Shown here: in pieces, positions 7,281 to 17,680 of the stretch | Layout: the number at the start of each line of letters is the position of its first letter | Position numbering within the stretch: the stretch's first letter is position 1 | The notes under the pieces: generated by a model | The model's input: only the letters and a program-made list of their open reading frames with translations | What the model was told of the DNA's origin: nothing | Database searches by the model: none | Position numbers and translations under genes: made by a program | DNA from: Comamonas sp. BIGb0124 | GTDB lineage: Bacteria; Pseudomonadota; Gammaproteobacteria; Burkholderiales; Burkholderiaceae_C | Reading direction: 5' to 3' | NCBI RefSeq assembly: GCF_003752175.1 | Contig: NZ_RJVF01000009.1 | Coordinates: 186,001-250,000 of the forward strand | Length of the DNA: 64,000 nucleotides

Positions 7281-10200
7281 ATGACGCAAGGCTCCATCCG
7301 CATTCGCGGCGCACGGCAGCACAACCTCAAGAACATCGATCTGGACATCCGCATCGGCGAGCTCACGGTGGTCACCGGACCCTCGGGCTCGGGCAAGTCC
7401 AGCCTGGTCTTCGACACCCTCTATGCCGAGGGGCAGCGCCGTTATGTCGAGACCTTCTCGGCCTACGCGCGCCAGTTCCTCGACCGCATGGACAAGCCTG
7501 CCGTCGATCGTGTGGAAGGGGTGCCGCCGGCGATTGCCATCGACCAGACCAATCCGGTGCGTTCCTCGCGCTCGACGGTGGGGACGATGACCGAGCTCAA
7601 CGATCACCTGAAACTGCTGTTCGCGCGTGCGGCGCAGCTGTTCGATCGACGCACCGCCCAGCCGGTGCGGCACGACACACCCGCCAGCATCTACCAGTCG
7701 CTGCTGGAGCGCAGCGCCGCCCAGGGCGACCCGCGGCTGGTGCTGACCTTTCCCGTCGAGCTGCCCGCCAGCACCACCGCCGAGGAAGTCACGCAGTGGC
7801 TGTCGGCCAGCGGCTACACGCGGGTTCAGGCCGAACGCGAGATCGCCACGCCGGCCGGCCCTCACAAGCTGCTCGACGTGGTGGCCGACCGCCTGCGCGC
7901 CGGCACGGCCGAGCAGGTCCGCGTGATGGAGGCGATCGAGGTGGCGCTTCGGCGCGGCAGCGGACGGCTCAATGTCTATGTGCTGCCGGCCGACGGCGAG
8001 GGCGAACCCGAGCTGTGGCGGTTCTCGACCGGGTTGCATTGCCCCGATTCCGACATCCGGTATGCCGATCCCAAGCCGTCGCTGTTCTCGTTCAATTCGG
8101 CGCAGGGCGCCTGCCCGGCCTGCCGCGGTTTCGGCCGCGTGATCGGGGTGGACTACGGCCTGGTCATTCCCAACGAGAAACTCACGCTGCGCAACGGCGC
8201 CATCAAGACCTTCCAGACCCCGGCCTGGAAGGAGTGCCAGGACGACATGCTGCGTTATGCCGAGGACGCCGGCATTCCGCGCGACACCCCCTGGGCCCGG
8301 CTGACGCCGGATCAGCGCCATTGGGTCATCAACGGGTCGCCCAACTGGAAGGGCAACTGGAACAAGCAGTGGTACGGGGTCAAACGTTTCTTCGAGTACC
8401 TCGAGAGCAAGACCTACAAGATGCACATCCGGGTGCTGCTCTCGAAGTACCGCAGCTACACCCCCTGCGAGACCTGCGGCGGCGCCCGCCTGCAGACCGA
8501 GGCGCTGCTGTGGCGCATGGGCAGCCAGGCCGATGCCGACGCCGTGCTGCCGCCCGCCCAGCGCTTCATGCCGCAGGGCGTGGACTGGAGCCGTGACCAG
8601 CTCGAGGCGCTGCCCGGCCTGTGCGTGCACGACCTGATGCTGCTGCCCATGGAGCGGCTGCGGCGTTTCTTCGACGGCCTGTCGCTGGCCAGCCTGACCG
8701 AGGCCGAAGCGCAGGCCGCACGCCTGGTGCTCGACGAGATCCGCACCCGCCTGCGCTATCTGTGCGAAGTCGGCATCGGTTACCTCACGCTCGACCGGCA
8801 GAGCCGCACGCTGTCGGGCGGCGAGGTTCAGCGCATCAACCTCACCACCGCGCTGGGCACCTCGCTGGTCAACACGCTGTTCGTGCTCGACGAGCCCAGC
8901 ATCGGCCTGCATCCGCGCGACATGAACCGCATCACCGTGGCCATGCACCGCCTGCGCGACGCCGGCAACACGCTGGTGGTGGTGGAGCACGACCCGGCCG
9001 TGATGCTGGCTGCCGACCGCATGATCGACATGGGACCCGGTCCCGGCGAGCGCGGCGGCCAGATCGTGTTCGACGGCACGCCGCAGGCGCTCAAGCACGC
9101 CGATACGCTGACCGGCGCCTACCTGGGCGCGCGCAAGCACGTGAGCATGGGCATCAAGCGCATGGTCACGGACAGCACGCCCCGCCTCATCCTCGAAGGG
9201 GCGAGCGAGCACAACCTGCGCGACGTGAGCGTCGATTTCCCGCTTCAGCGCCTGGTCGTGGTCACCGGTGTTTCGGGTTCGGGCAAGTCCACCCTGATCC
9301 AGGACGTGCTGGCCCCGGCCCTGATGCGCCATTTCGGCCGTGCCACCGAATCGCCGGGCCGGCACCAGCGGCTGCTGGGCGCCGATCACCTGGCCGACGT
9401 GGTCTATGTCGACCAGTCGCCCATCGGCAAGACGGCACGTTCCAACCCGGTCAGCTATGTCGGCGCCTGGGACGGCGTGCGCGAGATCTTTGCCGGCGCC
9501 CCGCTGTCGCGGGAGCGCGGCTACACCGCGGCCAAGTTCAGCTTCAACAGCGGCGACGGCCGTTGCCCGACCTGCGGCGGTTCGGGCTTCGAGCACGTGG
9601 AGATGCAGTTCCTTTCGGACGTCTACCTGCGCTGCCAGGACTGCAACGGCCAGCGCTACCGGCCCGAGGTGCTCGAGGTCCACATCGAACGCCAGGGGCG
9701 TTCGCTCAACGTGGCCGATGTGCTGGGCCTGACCGTGAGCGAGGCAGCCACGCTGTTCGCAGGCGATCCGGAAGTCATCCGGGCACTGCAGCCCATCGTC
9801 GACGTCGGGCTCGAGTACGTCAAGCTCGGCCAGCCCGTGCCCACGCTGTCGGGCGGCGAGGCGCAGCGTCTCAAGCTGGCCGGTTTCCTGGCCGAGGCCG
9901 CCCGGACCGGCAGCTCCAGCCGCCAGCCCGTGGCGCGCAAGGGCACGCTGTTCCTGTTCGACGAGCCGACCACGGGGCTGCACTTCGACGACATCGCCAA
10001 GCTCATGCGGGCCCTGCGCCGGCTGCTCGAGGCCGGTCATTCGCTGGTCGTGATCGAGCACAACCTCGATGTGATCCGCGCCGCCGACTGGCTCATCGAC
10101 CTGGGGCCCGAGGGCGGCGAGGCCGGCGGCCTGATCGTGGCCCAGGGCAGCCCCGAGGAGGTGCGCCGCCACGCCAGCTCGCACACCGCGCAGGCGCTGC

Positions 10201-13052
10201 GCGACTACGACGTGGTGATGGGCATCGTCGACGCACCGGCAGCGGCCGTGCACGAACGCACGGCGACCTATGCGGTGGCCGTCGATGGCGCCGAAGACCG
10301 CTCGGTACCGCTCAACCGCGGCAAGAAGACCTTCTCCGAGCACATCCAGATCGTCAATGCGCGCGAGCACAACCTCAAGTCGCTGTCCGTCGACATCCCG
10401 CGCGGCAAGTTCACGGTGGTCACCGGGGTTTCGGGTTCGGGCAAGTCGACGCTGGCCTTCGACATCCTCTTCAACGAAGGGCAGCGGCGTTACCTCGAAT
10501 CGCTCAATGCCTATGCCCGCTCCATCGTGCAGCCGGCCGGGCGCCCCGAGGTCGATGCCGTGCACGGCATTCCGCCCACCGTCGCCATCGAACAGCGGCT
10601 GAGCCGGGGCGGGCGCAAGTCCACCGTGGGCACCACCACCGAGGTCTGGCATTTCCTGCGCCTGCTGTACGTCAAGCTCGGCGTGCAGCACTGCATCCAC
10701 GACGGTGCGGCCGTGCAGCCGCAGACCGCCGACAGCATCGCGGCCCAGTTGCTCAAGCGCTACAAGGGCCAGCACATCGGGCTGCTGGCACCGCTGGTCG
10801 TCAACCGCAAGGGCGTCTACACCGAACTCGCGGACTGGGCGCGGCCGCGCGGCTACACCCACCTGCGCGTCGACGGCGAGTTCCTGCCCACCACCGGTTT
10901 CCCGCGCATCGATCGTTTCAAGGAACACACCATCGAACTGCCCGTGGCCGACCTGATGGTGAATGCGGCCGGCGAGGCGCTGCTGCGCGCACAGCTGGCG
11001 CGCGCCATCGAGCTGGGCAAGGGCGTCGTTCATGTGCTGGCGCCGCTCGACGGCCTGCGGGCCGACATGGCGCAAGGCGGCTCCGGCAGCGGCCTGGGCC
11101 GCATCGAGGTCTTCTCGACCCAGCGCGCCTGTCCCGTGTGTGCCACCAGCTACCCCGAGCTGGATCCGCGCATGTTCTCGTACAACAGCAAGCACGGCTG
11201 GTGCCCCGACTGCGTGGGCACCGGCGTGCGCCTCGACAAGGATCAGCGCAAGGCCTACGACGACTCCGTCATCGACGACAAGGATCGCGGCCGCGAGCAG
11301 AGCTTCGCCGAGCCCGAAGTCGAAGGCGTGGGCGAGGAGACCTGCCCGGGCTGCAACGGCACGCGGCTCAACGCCACGGCACGCGCCGTGGTCTTCCAGG
11401 AACAGTCCATCACCGATGTGGCCCAGTTGTCGGTCGACGACATCCAGGCCTGGGTGGATGGCCTGGCCCTGGCGGGCCGTGAAGCCGGTATTGCACGCGA
11501 CCTGGTGCCCGAGATCGCGGCCCGGCTGTCCTTCCTGCGTGAAGTCGGCCTGGGCTACCTCACGCTGGATCGCGGCGCGCCCACGCTGTCGGGCGGCGAG
11601 GCCCAGCGCATCCGGCTGGCCGCGCAACTGGGCAGCAACCTGCAGGGCGTGTGCTACGTGCTCGACGAGCCGACCATCGGCCTGCATGCCCGCGACAACC
11701 AGATCCTGCTCAAGGCCCTGCATACCCTCAGCGAAAAGGGCAACACGCTGGTGGTGGTCGAGCATGACGAGGACACCATCCGGCGCGCCGACCATGTCAT
11801 CGACATCGGGCCCGGCGCCGGCAAGCGCGGCGGACGCGTGGTGGCCCAGGGGACGGTCGCCGAACTCATGGCCGATGCCGACTCGTTGACCGGCCGCTAT
11901 CTGGCCCGCCCCATCCAGCATCCGCTGCACGCGCGCCGCGAGGTGGCGATGAAGGGCGACCATGCCGTGCAGTGGCTGTCGCTGCGCGGCGCCTCGCTGC
12001 ACAACCTGCGGCAGGTCAACGTGCAGGTGCCGCTGCGGCGGCTGGTCGCGGTGACGGGCGTGTCGGGTTCGGGCAAGTCCACGCTGGCCCGGGATGTGCT
12101 GCTGACCAACGTGCATGCGGCGGTGTCGCAACGCACCACCAAGGCCGGCCGCGAAGCCGACGATGCCGGACGCCACCCGCAATGGACGGGCTGCTCGGCG
12201 CTCGACGGCTACCAGGTGGTCGACCGGGTGCTCGAGGTCGACCAGACGCCGATCGGCAAGACGCCGCGCAGCTGCCCGGCGACCTACATCGGTTTCTGGG
12301 ACACCATCCGCAAGCTGTTTGCCGAGACGCTCGAGGCCAAGGCCCGCGGTTATGCCGCCGGCCGTTTCTCGTTCAACACCGGCGACGGCCGCTGCCCGGC
12401 CTGCGAGGGCGCAGGCGTGCGCACCATCGAGATGAGTTTCCTGCCCGACGTGAAGGTGCCCTGCGACGTCTGCCACGGCGCACGGTTCAACGGCGAGACC
12501 CTGGCCGTGACCTGGCGCGGCAAGAGCATCGGCGAGGTGCTGCAGATGGAGGTCGACGAGGCCGTCGAGTTCTTCGCCAGCATGCCCGCCATCGGCCATC
12601 CGTTGCAGTTGCTCAAGGACGTGGGACTGGGATACCTGACCCTGGGCCAGCCGTCGCCCACGCTGTCGGGCGGCGAAGCCCAGCGCATCAAGCTGGTGAC
12701 CGAGCTGTCGAAGGTGCGCGACGACGTCACCCGGCGCGGCAACAAGGTGCCGCACACGCTCTACGTGCTCGACGAGCCCACCGTCGGCCTGCACATGGCC
12801 GACGTGGAGAAACTCATCCATGTTCTGCACCGGCTGGTCGACGGCGGCCACAGCGTGGTCGTCATCGAGCACGATCTGGACGTCATCGCCGAAGCCGACT
12901 GGATCATCGATCTCGGCCCCAACGGCGGCAAGCACGGCGGCGAGGTGGTCGCGGCCACGACGCCCGAGCGTGTGGTGCAGCTGGGCACCCACACCGGCGT
13001 GGCGTTGGCACCCGTACTGGCGCGCCATGGCGCGGCCGTGACGGGCCGATGA
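7281..13052 (+). CDS. uvrA: giant tandem UvrA-like excinuclease ATPase (1923 aa)
   Basis: The DNA-damage recognition ATPase of nucleotide excision repair, here as two UvrA-like units in one chain. Ordinary UvrA is about 940 residues with two ABC modules. This protein has four Walker A motifs (GPSGSGKSS near residue 33, and GVSGSGKST near 663, 1049 and 1593), four signature motifs of the [16 protein letters not shown] type, and four LDEP/FDEP Walker B segments. CxxC pairs of the zinc modules recur ([33 protein letters not shown]). The two halves meet near residue 990-1020. Such double UvrAs occur in Burkholderiales; whether it replaces or supplements the normal UvrA cannot be seen here. A LexA-like box lies upstream. 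Confidence 0.93.
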   Translation: MTQGSIRIRGARQHNLKNIDLDIRIGELTVVTGPSGSGKSSLVFDTLYAEGQRRYVETFSAYARQFLDRMDKPAVDRVEGVPPAIAIDQTNPVRSSRSTVGTMTELNDHLKLLFARAAQLFDRRTAQPVRHDTPASIYQSLLERSAAQGDPRLVLTFPVELPASTTAEEVTQWLSASGYTRVQAEREIATPAGPHKLLDVVADRLRAGTAEQVRVMEAIEVALRRGSGRLNVYVLPADGEGEPELWRFSTGLHCPDSDIRYADPKPSLFSFNSAQGACPACRGFGRVIGVDYGLVIPNEKLTLRNGAIKTFQTPAWKECQDDMLRYAEDAGIPRDTPWARLTPDQRHWVINGSPNWKGNWNKQWYGVKRFFEYLESKTYKMHIRVLLSKYRSYTPCETCGGARLQTEALLWRMGSQADADAVLPPAQRFMPQGVDWSRDQLEALPGLCVHDLMLLPMERLRRFFDGLSLASLTEAEAQAARLVLDEIRTRLRYLCEVGIGYLTLDRQSRTLSGGEVQRINLTTALGTSLVNTLFVLDEPSIGLHPRDMNRITVAMHRLRDAGNTLVVVEHDPAVMLAADRMIDMGPGPGERGGQIVFDGTPQALKHADTLTGAYLGARKHVSMGIKRMVTDSTPRLILEGASEHNLRDVSVDFPLQRLVVVTGVSGSGKSTLIQDVLAPALMRHFGRATESPGRHQRLLGADHLADVVYVDQSPIGKTARSNPVSYVGAWDGVREIFAGAPLSRERGYTAAKFSFNSGDGRCPTCGGSGFEHVEMQFLSDVYLRCQDCNGQRYRPEVLEVHIERQGRSLNVADVLGLTVSEAATLFAGDPEVIRALQPIVDVGLEYVKLGQPVPTLSGGEAQRLKLAGFLAEAARTGSSSRQPVARKGTLFLFDEPTTGLHFDDIAKLMRALRRLLEAGHSLVVIEHNLDVIRAADWLIDLGPEGGEAGGLIVAQGSPEEVRRHASSHTAQALRDYDVVMGIVDAPAAAVHERTATYAVAVDGAEDRSVPLNRGKKTFSEHIQIVNAREHNLKSLSVDIPRGKFTVVTGVSGSGKSTLAFDILFNEGQRRYLESLNAYARSIVQPAGRPEVDAVHGIPPTVAIEQRLSRGGRKSTVGTTTEVWHFLRLLYVKLGVQHCIHDGAAVQPQTADSIAAQLLKRYKGQHIGLLAPLVVNRKGVYTELADWARPRGYTHLRVDGEFLPTTGFPRIDRFKEHTIELPVADLMVNAAGEALLRAQLARAIELGKGVVHVLAPLDGLRADMAQGGSGSGLGRIEVFSTQRACPVCATSYPELDPRMFSYNSKHGWCPDCVGTGVRLDKDQRKAYDDSVIDDKDRGREQSFAEPEVEGVGEETCPGCNGTRLNATARAVVFQEQSITDVAQLSVDDIQAWVDGLALAGREAGIARDLVPEIAARLSFLREVGLGYLTLDRGAPTLSGGEAQRIRLAAQLGSNLQGVCYVLDEPTIGLHARDNQILLKALHTLSEKGNTLVVVEHDEDTIRRADHVIDIGPGAGKRGGRVVAQGTVAELMADADSLTGRYLARPIQHPLHARREVAMKGDHAVQWLSLRGASLHNLRQVNVQVPLRRLVAVTGVSGSGKSTLARDVLLTNVHAAVSQRTTKAGREADDAGRHPQWTGCSALDGYQVVDRVLEVDQTPIGKTPRSCPATYIGFWDTIRKLFAETLEAKARGYAAGRFSFNTGDGRCPACEGAGVRTIEMSFLPDVKVPCDVCHGARFNGETLAVTWRGKSIGEVLQMEVDEAVEFFASMPAIGHPLQLLKDVGLGYLTLGQPSPTLSGGEAQRIKLVTELSKVRDDVTRRGNKVPHTLYVLDEPTVGLHMADVEKLIHVLHRLVDGGHSVVVIEHDLDVIAEADWIIDLGPNGGKHGGEVVAATTPERVVQLGTHTGVALAPVLARHGAAVTGR

Positions 13053-13120
13053 CAGCCGGCCATACCGGCCCTGCGCACCCCCGAAAAACTTTGAGAGGGT
13101 TCGCAGGGCCGGGCTGGTGC

Positions 13121-13142
13121 ACAATGCGCGCATTGTTTTTTT
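13121..13142. promoter_or_regulatory. 16-base perfect palindrome with T-tract before argB
   Basis: ACAATGCGCGCATTGT (13121-13136) is self-complementary and is followed by a run of T to 13142, 22 bases before the argB ATG. It could be an operator for a dimeric regulator of argB. It could also be a weak terminator for uvrA, since a six-base stem with a CGCG loop and a T-tract is possible. The sequence alone does not decide. Confidence 0.5.
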
Positions 13143-13163
13143 GACTGACCACACGGACTCGAC

Positions 13164-14054
13164 ATGACCGACACCACGTTGATCGCGCCGCGGGACAAGG
13201 CGGAAATCCTGGCCCAGGCACTGCCTTACATCCGAAAGTTCCACGGCAAGACCATCGTCATCAAGTACGGCGGAAACGCCATGACCGATCCTGCGCTGCA
13301 GGCCGATTTCGCCGAAGACGTGGTGCTGCTCAAGCTCGTGGGCATGAATCCTGTCGTGGTGCATGGCGGCGGACCGCAGATCGAGACCGCCCTCAAGCGC
13401 CTGGGCAAGCAGGGCCAGTTCGTGCAGGGCATGCGCGTGACCGACGCCGAAACCATGGAAGTGGTCGAATGGGTGCTGGCCGGCGAGGTGCAGCAGGACA
13501 TCGTGGGCCTGATCAACCAGGCCGGCGGCAAGGCCGTGGGCCTGACCGGCCGCGACGGCGGCCTGATCCGTGCGCGCAAGCTCAAGCTGCTCGACAAGGA
13601 CGACCCCAACAAGGAACACGACGTCGGCCAGGTGGGCGACATCGTCTCCATCGACCCCAGCGTGGTCCAGGCCCTGCAGGACGATGCCTTCATCCCGGTG
13701 ATCAGCCCCTTGGGCTTCGGCGAGGACAACGAGAGCTACAACATCAACGCCGACGTCGTGGCCAGCAAGCTGGCGACGGTGCTCAAGGCCGAAAAGCTGA
13801 TGATGCTCACCAACATCCCCGGCGTGCTCGACAAGGCGGGCCAGTTGCTGACGCAACTGACCTCGCGCGAGATCGACGAGCTCATCGCCGACGGCACCAT
13901 CTCGGGCGGCATGCTGCCCAAGCTGGCCGGCGCGATCGATGCGGCCAAGAGCGGTGTGAACTCCGTGCACATCGTCGACGGCCGCGTGCCGCATGCCATG
14001 CTGCTCGAGATCCTGACCGATCAGGCCTACGGCACCATGATCCGCTCGCACTGA
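13164..14054 (+). CDS. argB: acetylglutamate kinase
   Basis: A 296-residue amino acid kinase that phosphorylates N-acetyl-L-glutamate in the second step of arginine synthesis. The signature segments are [10 protein letters not shown] (phosphate-binding, residues ~30-40), [11 protein letters not shown], the GLTGRDGGL substrate loop, and the C-terminal [10 protein letters not shown] and VHIVDGR segments. Length fits the family; an N-terminal helix ahead of the kinase core is typical of the arginine-sensitive hexameric form. It is alone between uvrA and slmA with a palindrome in its leader; the rest of the arginine pathway is not in the window. Confidence 0.97.
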   Translation: MTDTTLIAPRDKAEILAQALPYIRKFHGKTIVIKYGGNAMTDPALQADFAEDVVLLKLVGMNPVVVHGGGPQIETALKRLGKQGQFVQGMRVTDAETMEVVEWVLAGEVQQDIVGLINQAGGKAVGLTGRDGGLIRARKLKLLDKDDPNKEHDVGQVGDIVSIDPSVVQALQDDAFIPVISPLGFGEDNESYNINADVVASKLATVLKAEKLMMLTNIPGVLDKAGQLLTQLTSREIDELIADGTISGGMLPKLAGAIDAAKSGVNSVHIVDGRVPHAMLLEILTDQAYGTMIRSH

Positions 14055-14125
14055 GCCATCCCGGCTGCCTGCACGCGCCACAGCGCGACTGCGTCGTTCC
14101 TGTCGGAGGAAGAAAGAACCATGCG

Positions 14126-14845
14126 ATGACGGAGCACTTGCCCGCCACTCCCCACCCGGCCCTCGACGAGCCGGCCCCGAACGGACTTTCGAGGCACGGG
14201 GCCGACGCGTCGCCCCCGTCTGCGCCGGCCGCCGAGTCCGAAGACCCGTCAAGGCGGCGTCCCAAGCCCGGTGAACGCCGGGCTCAGATCCTGCAGGCCC
14301 TGGCGGCCATGCTCGAGCAGCCGCATCCCGAACGCATCACCACGGCGGCCCTGGCCGCGCGGCTGGGCGTGAGCGAAGCCGCCCTCTACCGCCACTTCGC
14401 CAGCAAGGCGCAGATGTTCGAGGGGCTGATCGACTTCATCGAACAGTCGGTCTTCACGCTCGTCGGCCAGTTGCACCAGCGGGTGGAGGCCGGCGAGATG
14501 GCCGCCGACGCCGTGGCGCCCCAGATGGTCGCCCTGCTGCTGCAGTTCGGCGAGACCAATCCCGGCATGACACGCGTCATGGTCGGAGATGCCCTGGTCT
14601 ACGAGAACGAGCGGCTGCAGGCACGCATGAACCAGTTCTTCGACAAGATCGAGGCGGCGCTGCGCCAGGCCCTGCGCGACCGTTTTCTGGCGGCCGGCGA
14701 TCCGGCGCCCACGGCCCAGGCTGCGATCCAGTCGGGCGTGATGGCCGCCTTTGCGGTCGGACGCCTGCAGCGTTTCGTGCGCTCGGGTTTTCGCCTGCGC
14801 CCCACCGACCATCTCGCCGAGAGCCTGGTCCTCCTGTCCCGTTGA
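14126..14845 (+). CDS. slmA: nucleoid occlusion factor SlmA (TetR-fold)
   Basis: A 239-residue TetR-fold protein. After a ~45-residue Pro/Ser-rich N-terminal tail, the alignable core begins RRAQILQALAAMLEQ and contains the helix-turn-helix LAARLGVSEAALYRHFASKAQMFEGLIDFIE, nearly identical in layout to SlmA of E. coli, followed by FGETNPGMTRVMVGDAL and the late FVRSGFRLRPTD segment. SlmA binds specific chromosomal sites and blocks FtsZ ring assembly over the nucleoid. The start at 14126 follows a strong GGAGGAAG ribosome site. The extended disordered N-terminus is longer than in E. coli SlmA. Confidence 0.88.
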   Translation: MTEHLPATPHPALDEPAPNGLSRHGADASPPSAPAAESEDPSRRRPKPGERRAQILQALAAMLEQPHPERITTAALAARLGVSEAALYRHFASKAQMFEGLIDFIEQSVFTLVGQLHQRVEAGEMAADAVAPQMVALLLQFGETNPGMTRVMVGDALVYENERLQARMNQFFDKIEAALRQALRDRFLAAGDPAPTAQAAIQSGVMAAFAVGRLQRFVRSGFRLRPTDHLAESLVLLSR

Positions 14846-14867
14846 CCCTGCAAGAAAGCGTGCTGCC

Positions 14868-15785
14868 ATGAAACTCGTCCGCTACGGCGCTCCCGGCAAG
14901 GAAAGACCCGGTCTCATCGACGCCGAAGGGCGCTTGCGCGACCTCAGCGCCCTGTGGCCGGATATCGGCCCCGGCCAACTGAGCGACAAGGCCCTGGCGA
15001 GCCTGAGCAAACGCAAGGTCGAGTCGCTGCCCCTGGTGCGTGGCAAGCCGCGCCTGGGCGCCCCGGTGACGGGCGTGGGCAAGTTCGTGGCGATCGGCCT
15101 GAACTACCGCGACCACGCCATCGAGTCCGGCCTGCCGATTCCCCAGGAACCCATCGTCTTTCTCAAGGCCACCAGCTGCATCCAGGGCCCGAACGACCCG
15201 GTGATGCTGCCCAAGGGCTCGGTCAAGACCGACTGGGAGGTGGAACTGGGTGTGGTCATCGGCACCCGGGCCAGCCACGTGACGCAGAAAGATGCGCTGT
15301 CGCACGTCGCCGGTTATGTGCTGGTCAACGACGTGAGCGAGCGCGAGTTCCAGATCGAACGCGGCGGCACCTGGGACAAGGGCAAGGGCTGCGACACCTT
15401 CGGTCCGATCGGCCCCTGGCTGGTCACGCGGGACGAGCTGCCCGAGCCGCAGCGCCTGGAGGCCTGGCTCGATGTCAACGGACAGCGCCGGCAGTCGGGC
15501 AACACCCGCACCATGATTTTCAGCGTCGCCAAGCTGGTGAGCTACGTGAGCCGTTTCATGACGCTGGAGCCCGGCGACATCGTCACCACCGGCACGCCGC
15601 CCGGCGTCGGCATGGGCATGAAGCCGCCGCAGTACCTGCGCCAGGGCGATGTCATGACGTTGGGCATCACCGGACTGGGCGAGCAGCGGCAAGAGGTCGT
15701 GCCGTTCGCGAAGCCCGCAGGCCGGGCAGTGGCCGCCAAGGCGGTTCGAACGAGCCGCAGCGCTTCCGCTCCCGCCAAGGGCTGA
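14868..15785 (+). CDS. fumarylacetoacetate hydrolase (FAH)-family protein
   Basis: A 305-residue FAH-fold enzyme. Family members hydrolyse or isomerise beta-diketo acids (fumarylpyruvate, acylpyruvate, 2-oxo-hept-ene-dioate) or act as ureidoglycolate lyases, using a divalent metal. Visible marks are GLNYRDHA (residues ~77-84), the metal-binding acidic motif within KTDWEVELGVVIG, GYVLVNDVSER, KGCDTFGPIGPW and DIVTTGTPPGVG. The last ~25 residues are an Ala/Lys/Ser-rich tail beyond the usual end. It follows slmA by 22 bases and may share its transcript, but no catabolic neighbours reveal the substrate. Confidence 0.85.
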   Translation: MKLVRYGAPGKERPGLIDAEGRLRDLSALWPDIGPGQLSDKALASLSKRKVESLPLVRGKPRLGAPVTGVGKFVAIGLNYRDHAIESGLPIPQEPIVFLKATSCIQGPNDPVMLPKGSVKTDWEVELGVVIGTRASHVTQKDALSHVAGYVLVNDVSEREFQIERGGTWDKGKGCDTFGPIGPWLVTRDELPEPQRLEAWLDVNGQRRQSGNTRTMIFSVAKLVSYVSRFMTLEPGDIVTTGTPPGVGMGMKPPQYLRQGDVMTLGITGLGEQRQEVVPFAKPAGRAVAAKAVRTSRSASAPAKG

Positions 15786-15943
15786 TTCCAGCCGTTCTCC
15801 CGCGGCGGCGACCGGCCGGCCCCGCTCGATCGCCGTTGACCGCCGTCGGCCGCAGCGGCGGCTTGGGCGTGCCGTCTGCCGCCCTGTTGCCGGAGCAGGA
15901 CGGTTGACCCGCCTGCCGATGGGGAATGTCGAGCACCGGCAAC

Positions 15944-15983
15944 GATTCGTCTTAAAATAAGAATAAGAAGCATCTTGCGAATC
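15944..15983. promoter_or_regulatory. AT-rich inverted repeat ahead of the FecI-type sigma gene (possible Fur region)
   Basis: GATTCG (15944-15949) and CGAATC (15978-15983) flank an AT-rich core containing TTAAAATAAGAATAAGAAG, which stands out in this GC-rich DNA 46 bases before the sigma gene. AATAAGAAT resembles half of a proteobacterial Fur box, and fecI-type genes are normally Fur-repressed. The match is partial. The rest of the 243-base spacer shows nothing I recognise. Confidence 0.35.
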
Positions 15984-16028
15984 CACCTCATTTGTATGGC
16001 CTGACAGTGCCCAGGAGCCGGCTCGACC

Positions 16029-16565
16029 ATGACCGTCAATGACGCGGCCTTGACCCGCGAGGCGTCCAGCCAGGACGTGCACACGCTGTATGTCGATCAC
16101 CACGGCTGGCTGGTGGGCTGGTTGCGCCGGCGTCTCAACGACGCGTGCGACGCCGCCGATCTGGCCCACAACGTCTATGTGCGGCTGCTGGTGTCGGGCC
16201 GCTTGCCGCAGCCACCGCAATCCCGCGCCTACCTGATGCAGGTGGCCAAGGGCCTGGTCGTCGATCTCCATCGCCGGCGTCTGCTCGAGCAGGCTTACCT
16301 CGATGCACTGGCTGTCCTGCCCATGGCTCAGGTGCCGTCGCTGGAGGACCAGGCCATCGTGGTCGAGACCTTGATGCGCGTCGATGCCGCCTTGCAGTCG
16401 CTGCCGGCACGTGTGCGGGAAGCCTTCCTGCTGTCGCAGCTCGACGGCTGGACCTACAGCGCCATTGCCTTGCACCTCGGCCTGTCGGTCGGTGCCATCC
16501 GCAAATACATGCTCCGCGCCGCCCAGGCCTGCTTTGCCGCGCTGGACGAGGAGGGCGGCCGGTGA
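16029..16565 (+). CDS. FecI-type ECF sigma factor
   Basis: A 178-residue sigma-70 relative with region 2 (LYVDHHGWLVGWLRRRL...DLAHNVYVRLL and AYLMQVAKGLVVDLHRRR) and region 4 (LPARVREAFLLSQLDGWTYSAIALHLGLSVGAIRKY), typical of iron-starvation ECF factors that direct transcription of one outer-membrane receptor. The downstream FecR overlaps its stop (GTGA), and the receptor follows, so it forms a complete cell-surface signalling cassette. Expression is probably repressed by Fur when iron is plentiful. Confidence 0.92.
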   Translation: MTVNDAALTREASSQDVHTLYVDHHGWLVGWLRRRLNDACDAADLAHNVYVRLLVSGRLPQPPQSRAYLMQVAKGLVVDLHRRRLLEQAYLDALAVLPMAQVPSLEDQAIVVETLMRVDAALQSLPARVREAFLLSQLDGWTYSAIALHLGLSVGAIRKYMLRAAQACFAALDEEGGR

Positions 16566-17548
16566 CGGCCGCTCCGTCGGCTGGGAATCGTGCAGCGCAG
16601 GCGCATGAGCAGGCCCTGGAATGGCTGGTGACCGTCTGGTCCGGCGAGGCCTCGGCCGATGAGCTGACCCGTTTGCATCACTGGCGCCAGGCCCACCCCG
16701 ACCACGAGTCGGCCTGGCAGAAAGTGCAGGCCATGGACCGGCGCCTGCGCGGACTGCAGGCGCTGCCGGCCTCGGCAGCGGCGCCGCTCAAGCACGCCCG
16801 CACACGCAGCCCCGCCCGCCGGCAACTGCTGCAACTGGCCGGGCTGGGCGGCGTGCTGGGTCTGGCGTGGACCGCCTCGCGCACGCAGCCCGGACGCGCC
16901 GTGCTGGCCGACGTGCGCACGGGAACGGGCGAATGGCGCGAGCTCGCACTGGCCGACGGCTCGCGTGTCCTGCTGGATGCCGGCAGCGCGCTGGACATCG
17001 AATACGGTCCCGCCGAACGCCTGCTGCGCCTGCATGCAGGGGCGATTCGGATCCGCACTGCGCCCGACGCCGCCGGCCGCGACCGGCCCTTGCGTGTGGC
17101 GACGCAGCATGGCCAGGTCCAGGCGCTGGGCACCGTGTTTGCCGTGCGTGTGCGGTCCGGCGATACGCAGGTGGCCGTGCTCGAAGGGGCGGTGATGCTG
17201 CGGCCGTCCGCGTCGGCAGGCGAGCCGGTGCATGTCGCATCGCGCCAGCAGGCCGTGTTCGATGCCCGGGGGGTGACCGGACCGCATGGGCTGGACGAGG
17301 GCGAGCTGGCCTGGACACGCCGCCAACTGGTGGCCGAGCGCATGGCCCTGGCCGACCTGCTGGCCGCGCTGCGCGTCTATCGCCCGGGACTGCTGCTGTG
17401 GGACGACGCGATCGCCGGGCTGCGGGTCTCGGGGGTCTTTCCGCTCGACGACACCGATCGTGTGCTGCAGGCGCTGGCCCAGGCACTCCCCATCCAGATC
17501 CGTTATGTCACACGTTATGGGGTCTGGATCGGTGCAAGGCCGGGCTGA
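16562..17548 (+). CDS. FecR-family anti-sigma/sigma regulator
   Basis: A 328-residue FecR protein, the usual length. Residues ~1-60 form the cytoplasmic sigma-binding domain (ALEWLVTVWSGEAS...HHWRQAHPDHESAWQKVQ, the DUF4880 pattern). A hydrophobic stretch near residue 82-100 (LLQLAGLGGVLGLAWTA) crosses the inner membrane, and the periplasmic FecR domain follows (GEWRELALADGSRVLLDAGSAL, VQALGTVFAVRV). It relays receptor occupancy to the ECF sigma factor. The GTG at 16562 overlaps the sigma stop codon (GTGA), which fixes the start. Confidence 0.92.
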   Translation: MTAAPSAGNRAAQAHEQALEWLVTVWSGEASADELTRLHHWRQAHPDHESAWQKVQAMDRRLRGLQALPASAAAPLKHARTRSPARRQLLQLAGLGGVLGLAWTASRTQPGRAVLADVRTGTGEWRELALADGSRVLLDAGSALDIEYGPAERLLRLHAGAIRIRTAPDAAGRDRPLRVATQHGQVQALGTVFAVRVRSGDTQVAVLEGAVMLRPSASAGEPVHVASRQQAVFDARGVTGPHGLDEGELAWTRRQLVAERMALADLLAALRVYRPGLLLWDDAIAGLRVSGVFPLDDTDRVLQALAQALPIQIRYVTRYGVWIGARPG

Positions 17549-17680
17549 TTCACGGCCGGGGCCGCTCTGCGCCGATAGCGGACCGGCATCCGCTGCGGTA
17601 GCACTTTCTGCGCTTCGTCCGGGATACAGGTAAGAGCCCCTTGCGGGCGCCTGTTTCTACACAGCATGGAGAGCGAGGAT

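Noticed and set aside
7206-14252. A 2348-codon minus-strand open frame across uvrA and argB
   Set aside because: It mirrors the strongly conserved uvrA and argB genes; the protein is compositionally odd (rich in Gly, His, Gln, Asp) and matches no family. Long antisense frames are expected in GC-rich DNA.
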